Part shown: positions 59,254-64,000 of the stretch, one piece after another | Numbering within the stretch: position 1 is the stretch's first letter | Layout of the letters: every line of letters starts with the position of its first letter | Assembly: GCA_028877215.1 (NCBI GenBank) | Contig: JAPPFJ010000005.1 | Location: 124,001 to 188,000, forward strand | Source of the DNA: Gemmatimonadota bacterium | Lineage (GTDB): Bacteria > Latescibacterota > UBA2968 > GCA-2709665 | Direction of reading: 5' to 3' | DNA: 64,000 bases | Translations under genes and position numbers: made by a program | The notes under the pieces: generated by a model | Seen by the model: only the letters and a program-made list of their open reading frames with translations | Database searches by the model: none | Told to the model about the DNA's origin: nothing

Positions 59254-62200
59254 TCAATTGAAGCGGATTTCTCCCCATACTTTGAATTCCCAGACCCTGT
59301 TGTTCAGGTCCCGGAGCTTGTCCTTCCGGTTTTCGTGCCGGAAGCGGGTCCCGCCCGTAAACTTGCTGCTGAACTGATATTGGCCCGCAAGGCTGGCGTG
59401 CCAGCGATCTTCGCTCTGGCGCACAACGGCCTGTTCAGTTTCGGTCGCTTCCGCGCTTCGGGGAATCTCCCTTTTGAGGTTAGTGTTGGTTCCGTACTCA
59501 AGGGTCAGGTCCAGGTTGCTCTGCAATTTCCTGACGAACTTCGAACTGAGTGAATACCTGAGGGATGCCGTGAACTGGGACGTTTCGGTCATGGTCGTAC
59601 CAATCAGGCGTTCCTCCAGTGTCGGCTGTACCAGAGTGGTATCGGATGCCACATTACGCTGGTACCGGAGGTCGCTCTGACGACTGCGGTTTCTGCGGAG
59701 AACCGTGTTCATTTTGTTCTTCCATTTGGCCTGCCAGGCGAGAAGGGGCCTGAACTCGGTTCTCCGCGTATCGCTGGTCAGGACGTTGTCATCCAGCCCG
59801 CCGTCGCCCCGGAGGATGCGGTTAGTCTTATAGTTGAAGCTGAGATTCGAACTGGTGAACAGCCATCTCAAGACCGGAATTTCCCCGAGGCCGCGCCAGT
59901 TTATGCCAAAAGCCGGATACTCCAGTTTCTGTTCTTCCGTATTGGCATTGCCAAAACTCTTCGTATGATTAAACGTCAGATTCGTACTGCCACGAAAACC
60001 GGCCGGAAGGCGGACTCCGCCCTTAAGAATCGCATTGTCCGTGATGTTTCTGGTGTTGACGCGTGTAATGCCCCCTGATCCGTAACGGGGCGACGTCGTC
60101 GTGTCGGTGAGACCGAGTTGGAACTTCAACGCGGGGCGACGTCGCAGGCCGAAGAGATTGAATGTTCGGTTTCGATGGACGTTGACCTGTACGGCTTCCA
60201 ATGCCCCGCCCATTTTTCCAATCAGCCGGATTACGGAAAGCCCGGTCCGGTCCTTCGAAGGACGTGCCAGAGGGCGAAAGAGACCAGGCAGGTTAAGGCT
60301 GAACCTGCCGCCGACGCGGCTTACGTTGCCCACGGTCAGACCTCTGCGTTCGTTGCCGATGGGGATACGCTGGCCCCCCGTTTCAAGCCGCTCACGATAT
60401 CGTGAGGTGTAGTCGGAATTGATGTTGAGCCACTTGGAAACGCGGGGCGTAAAGTTGACGCTCACCTCCTGATTTCGGGTGGTCTCGCGGCCAAACTGAA
60501 GCCTGGAAAAATCGAATGAATTCCGGAGGTCGCGGTTCACCGCGAGGGAATAGTTGGCGTTCAGGCTTCGAAAGGGAGTCAGTTTTGTGGCGAAACTTTC
60601 GTTGACGTTGAAGGTCTCGTTCAGAACCGCGATAACGTCGGACGTGTCGCCTTCGATGGCCGAGAAGGAGCGTCTGTTGATGTTCTTCCTGTCGAAGCGC
60701 AGGTTATATCGAAGCGTTGACGGGAGGTAGAAGAACTGGACTTTCTCGAAATAGGACCCCAGCCCCGGGACCCAGGTGAGGATTTTAACGCCCTGCTGTC
60801 TGGGCCAGCTGACGTCATAGCTGAAACTCCCGTTGAAATTATGCTCTTTGTTGGACCGGCGCCGAGTGATCGCGCCGCTGACCGCGTTATTGGACAGCAA
60901 GTTCAAGGTCGCGTTGATCCGGTCGAAGAGAAGTCTGGCTATCCAGCGGCGGTCATTCGCCGCTGGACGTTTGCGCAGAGAGACATTGAACCGTGAGGAA
61001 GCGCGGACCGCGTTCTCCCTGCCCTTCTGCTGTTCGGTCAGTACGATGTCGGAACCCTGTCGGATGCGGGGTACCGATCCGTTCCGGAGGTAATTGAACC
61101 GTACCGGAATGACGGTGTTCCACCTGTCGGGCAGGAATTTATTCAGATTGAATGAACCGTTCATGCTGACCTGGGTTGTCGTATTGCCCGTGGAGCGCCC
61201 CTGGAGATCCTGGAAGTCACCGCTTCTGCGTTCCAGATTCAGGCTCACATTGCCCAGGTCAGCCAGTGTCGACTGAACGTTCAGTAGCATGGATACGGCG
61301 TTTTTCTTGCGGATACGATCGACACGGAGTTCATCCAGCCAGATTTCGTTTTCGCCCTCCAGAGGAAAATCTCCGGTGTTTCTTACGCCGATCACGAATG
61401 ATTTGATATTCGACAGTGCCGGGTTGCCGCGGACGGTATACGTCCCACCGTGCAGGTCCGCGCGAATCTGACTGGCTTCGCTGTCGTAGTCGGCCGGGAT
61501 TTCTCCGCTCGGTAGGGAAATCCTCAGGGTGTCGGTCGCCTGTCCGATGGCCTTGAGGTCCGTAAGCTTTGCCTTGATCTGCGTCAGGACGTCGAGCTCG
61601 ATTCTGAATGTGTTGTTCTCCGGCGACCAGCCCCGATAGACAGGCTTCCTGTACTCATAGAAGTTGAGCGTATCTTCGCCGATGGGTGAAAACCTTACGA
61701 AGAGTTCGATCGGGCTGAAACTGCCCGCGGCCGAATCGGGTTCTGCGGGAAAATTGGACTCGTAGGTGGGTGACGTGGGATTCCCGCCGTGCGCGAACAT
61801 GGTCATCAGGCCGTATCGCGTATAATTCTGTCCGTCGGTAAAGGTCCGTGAAGCCGACACGCTCTCACCGGGAAAGAGGTCTTCAAACCGGAGAACGAGC
61901 GACCGTTCGAGGAGTTGTCTTCCCGTCTGTGGATCGATCTCGCGTTCAAGGCCGGGCGGAAGTTCGTAGACCTGATTGTCGGTGCCGATGGTGGCTACCC
62001 TGAAGTCACCCGACTGTTGTCCCTCGGGGTTTTCATCTTCGAGCCAGTCGCTTCCTACGGCGGCAATTGTATAGATGTCGAGGGAGGTTGTATCGTCGTG
62101 TTCGATCCAGATTCGTGCAAAGTCAAAGACACCGGCGAAGGTGGTATCTGGATTGCCTTCGACGGCGCGCGGCGCATTGCTGCCGCGCAGAGGGATACGC

Positions 62201-64000
62201 AACAGCCTCCAGGGCCTGTCGGAAGGATCCGACTGGCTGCCCACGACGAGCACGGAAGGGCCGTCGTACCCGCCCGTCGCTGGATTCCAGCCCCGATCGG
62301 ACGCGAGGTCGACGCCATAGTGCAGGTAATGGTTTCGGGTATCCAGGATGCCATTTCGGTTGAGGTCTTCGGAATCGGGTCTCTGCTCCCGCTCGGAATT
62401 GTTGTTCTGGGTACCATTAATGCCCGCCGGGTACCGGAAATGAAGGTCCTCCTGGTCGAAATCCACGTCCTTGAAATTGTCGTCCGACGGATCGTCGGGT
62501 ACGGTCACGCCGGGGTAGATCAGGCGAAACACCGAATCTTCCTGGGCGTCGGTCAGGCCGTCCAGGCCGATGTCCTCTTCCGGTATGGCCACGTCATCGC
62601 CCGTGGGAAAGCCGGGCAGGGGGCGGTCTTCGGTGCGAAACTGCCCGGGAGGCGGCGGGTTGAACGTCGCGTGGTCGAGCGGCAGGTCCGCCCGCTCGGA
62701 GATCTCACCCAGATCGATATGCAGCCGGCCGGAATTCCCCCTGACCCAGAGCTCGATAAACTTTGACCGGGAAAAGTCCATGCCAAACAGATAACTCGAA
62801 ATGCCCGCCCAGGAGTTTTCAGGGAGGCCGCCGGCCGGGTTCCTTGAGGTCTCGGGAAAGCCGTTGGTGCGATGCGGCTCGAACCGGAGGCTGAGAACGT
62901 CGTCGACGATGCTGCTTTCCACGGGAATATCGTCGCGGCTCGGCTGAATCTCGTAGATGGTTATGCGGTCCCGGTCCACCAGATTGTACCAGGTGAGGCG
63001 TCCCTTCGGCATTGAGAGCGGGAGTCCGTTCCGGGTTGGGAAGCTTCCGGCGGACCAGTCGAATTTAAACGTCGAGAACGACTTCCTGCTTTCGGCGCCT
63101 TCGAAGTCATCGATGTACGCTACGTTCTTCGTATTCGGGTTGGGAAGGCTCTGCGCGACTTCCACGTCGACATTGAACGCCGATGGCGCCTGGGTTGAGA
63201 CAAACGGCAGCCGGTTGGCGAGGTCGGTGAGGATCTGCGGTTTGAATCGGAACCGGCCGTTCATATCCCAGATCAGGGTTCGCGCAGGCTCTTCGCCCAC
63301 ACGGACTCGTTGCTGGGTGGCGCTTTCGCTGCCGTAGAGCAGGCTCAGGCCCACCATCGAGACGTTGTCCCTGAACGGGTGCTCCGCCCGGATGCCAAGA
63401 AGGCTCTTCTGCGCGCCACCCAGACCGAACTGGCTCTTGGATCCGTAGTTGATTACCAGGCTGGCGGAAGGATCCGCCGCGAGGTCCGCGGCTTCGCCAA
63501 CCAATACGATTGAGCCGAATTCATAATCGATGTTGTAGTCCCGCCCGCGGGTCAGCGGACGATTGTTCAACAGCACCTCTTCGCTGTTTTCAATCAGGCC
63601 TAACCCCAGTTGGAATTTGGTGGCCCTGCGATTTGATCGGATACGTAGGAAATACTGGCCTTTCTGGGCCCGGGTGGTGTTGTTGGTCGTGTTGTAGATC
63701 TCGGGAACCCGGGTGTCGTCCGATAGCGCCTCTGCGCCGACACCGCGTTCACCGAATGGCTCGAGGTCCGGAAACACAAGGTGGCCGGTTCGTAGATTGA
63801 GGCCCGGCAGGTTCGTGCCTCCGTCAATATCGATCAGGTTGTCCGGAGGCGAGGACTCCGAAGCGCCGTTCGTGTGTCTGTCCAGGCCGAAGATCTGAAG
63901 GTAGGGTGTACCGCTCTGGTTGTCCACCGCCTCCTGGCCGGGCACGTCTCTGAGGATCTCGAGTTCAAAGCCCTCTGGCTCGATGTCACGGCTGCCCAGG
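59254..64000 (-). CDS. sprA: SprA/Sov-type type IX secretion translocon, partial (N-terminus outside the window)
   Basis: The frame is open from the window edge to a stop at 59254, about 1,582 codons, and the in-frame GTG at 63945 is internal. Recognisable SprA elements are the repeated N-terminal module (EIYNTTNNTTRAQKGQYFLRI and LTRGRDYNIDYEFGSIVLVGEA), NVAYIDDFEGAESRKSFS, YEYRKPVYRGWSPENNTFRIELDVLTQIKAKLTDLKA and IWLDELRVDRIRKKNAVSMLL. The last 600 residues are Arg-rich amphipathic strands ending in KVWGEIRFN, an outer-membrane barrel. SprA forms the 36-strand outer-membrane pore of the type IX system. The full protein should exceed 2,000 residues. Confidence 0.9.
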   Translation of the reverse strand, partial: LGSRDIEPEGFELEILRDVPGQEAVDNQSGTPYLQIFGLDRHTNGASESSPPDNLIDIDGGTNLPGLNLRTGHLVFPDLEPFGERGVGAEALSDDTRVPEIYNTTNNTTRAQKGQYFLRIRSNRRATKFQLGLGLIENSEEVLLNNRPLTRGRDYNIDYEFGSIVLVGEAADLAADPSASLVINYGSKSQFGLGGAQKSLLGIRAEHPFRDNVSMVGLSLLYGSESATQQRVRVGEEPARTLIWDMNGRFRFKPQILTDLANRLPFVSTQAPSAFNVDVEVAQSLPNPNTKNVAYIDDFEGAESRKSFSTFKFDWSAGSFPTRNGLPLSMPKGRLTWYNLVDRDRITIYEIQPSRDDIPVESSIVDDVLSLRFEPHRTNGFPETSRNPAGGLPENSWAGISSYLFGMDFSRSKFIELWVRGNSGRLHIDLGEISERADLPLDHATFNPPPPGQFRTEDRPLPGFPTGDDVAIPEEDIGLDGLTDAQEDSVFRLIYPGVTVPDDPSDDNFKDVDFDQEDLHFRYPAGINGTQNNNSEREQRPDSEDLNRNGILDTRNHYLHYGVDLASDRGWNPATGGYDGPSVLVVGSQSDPSDRPWRLLRIPLRGSNAPRAVEGNPDTTFAGVFDFARIWIEHDDTTSLDIYTIAAVGSDWLEDENPEGQQSGDFRVATIGTDNQVYELPPGLEREIDPQTGRQLLERSLVLRFEDLFPGESVSASRTFTDGQNYTRYGLMTMFAHGGNPTSPTYESNFPAEPDSAAGSFSPIELFVRFSPIGEDTLNFYEYRKPVYRGWSPENNTFRIELDVLTQIKAKLTDLKAIGQATDTLRISLPSGEIPADYDSEASQIRADLHGGTYTVRGNPALSNIKSFVIGVRNTGDFPLEGENEIWLDELRVDRIRKKNAVSMLLNVQSTLADLGNVSLNLERRSGDFQDLQGRSTGNTTTQVSMNGSFNLNKFLPDRWNTVIPVRFNYLRNGSVPRIRQGSDIVLTEQQKGRENAVRASSRFNVSLRKRPAANDRRWIARLLFDRINATLNLLSNNAVSGAITRRRSNKEHNFNGSFSYDVSWPRQQGVKILTWVPGLGSYFEKVQFFYLPSTLRYNLRFDRKNINRRSFSAIEGDTSDVIAVLNETFNVNESFATKLTPFRSLNANYSLAVNRDLRNSFDFSRLQFGRETTRNQEVSVNFTPRVSKWLNINSDYTSRYRERLETGGQRIPIGNERRGLTVGNVSRVGGRFSLNLPGLFRPLARPSKDRTGLSVIRLIGKMGGALEAVQVNVHRNRTFNLFGLRRRPALKFQLGLTDTTTSPRYGSGGITRVNTRNITDNAILKGGVRLPAGFRGSTNLTFNHTKSFGNANTEEQKLEYPAFGINWRGLGEIPVLRWLFTSSNLSFNYKTNRILRGDGGLDDNVLTSDTRRTEFRPLLAWQAKWKNKMNTVLRRNRSRQSDLRYQRNVASDTTLVQPTLEERLIGTTMTETSQFTASLRYSLSSKFVRKLQSNLDLTLEYGTNTNLKREIPRSAEATETEQAVVRQSEDRWHASLAGQYQFSSKFTGGTRFRHENRKDKLRDLNNRVWEFKVWGEIRFN

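Noticed and set aside
63945..63945. GTG at 63945 as the start of the SprA-type protein
   Set aside because: The same frame stays open to the window edge, and the protein would lack the usual SprA N-terminus and signal peptide.

Overview
The window is GC-rich chromosomal DNA from a diderm bacterium. Four markers point to the FCB superphylum: the C-terminal two thirds or so of an SprA/Sov-type type IX secretion translocon, a TonB energy transducer, a secreted protein ending in two dockerin/EF-hand-like repeats, and a SufBCDSU system. The many Gfo/Idh, aldo/keto reductase, sugar-isomerase-like, DUF3604 and DUF6785 genes resemble what I know of Latescibacterota and related uncultured lineages. 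That phylum assignment is inference. I saw no rRNA, tRNA, CRISPR array or intact transposase.

Layout. 1-8.5 kb: end of a Gfo/Idh oxidoreductase, a degenerate aldo/keto reductase, a LolA-like exported protein, a dockerin-like secreted protein, an SDR, a TPR protein, TonB, a DUF971 protein, a catalytically intact aldo/keto reductase and a kelch lipoprotein. 8.7-13.8 kb: a DUF6785 membrane protein followed directly by an SsuB/TauB-type ATPase. This converges with a divergently encoded operon of a PA-IL-lectin-like protein, an ABC permease and an NMT1/THI5-like lipoprotein. 13.9-25.8 kb: accessory carbon and nitrogen metabolism (glycosidase-like barrel, beta-propeller, GyrI-like protein, sugar isomerase-like barrel, gamma-glutamyltransferase, aminotransferase, DUF3604, SDR, GNAT). 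25.8-30.8 kb: phosphohexomutase, a HicBA toxin-antitoxin pair overlapping a nucleotidyltransferase remnant, then DUF2953, GerW/YtfJ and ATP-grasp genes.

31-51.9 kb is the core. A long minus-strand operon, sufBCDSUT-rrf2-nuoB2-nfuA, diverges from an 11-gene complex I operon nuoABCDHIJKLMN that has no nuoEFG. The two share a 331-bp region with a good promoter on each strand and a 12-bp palindrome at the suf start site. Downstream of nfuA lies a cobalamin-binding-like radical SAM gene whose apparent stop is very probably a selenocysteine UGA: the frame continues as C-U-A-E-P plus eight residues, and a 6-bp hairpin with a GU-containing loop sits at the bacterial SECIS distance.

52-64 kb: a PqqD-like protein paired with an unknown protein, lexA with a GAAC-N4-GTTC box inside its promoter, dprA, obgE, and an overlapping coaD/pilM-like/comEA set behind sprA.

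Two families of small non-autonomous mobile elements are present. Family A has three copies, each flanked by a 3-bp TNA duplication. Two of them sit exactly in the stop codons of sufC and nuoK, and the duplication restores the stop. Family B has two copies near lexA and dprA.
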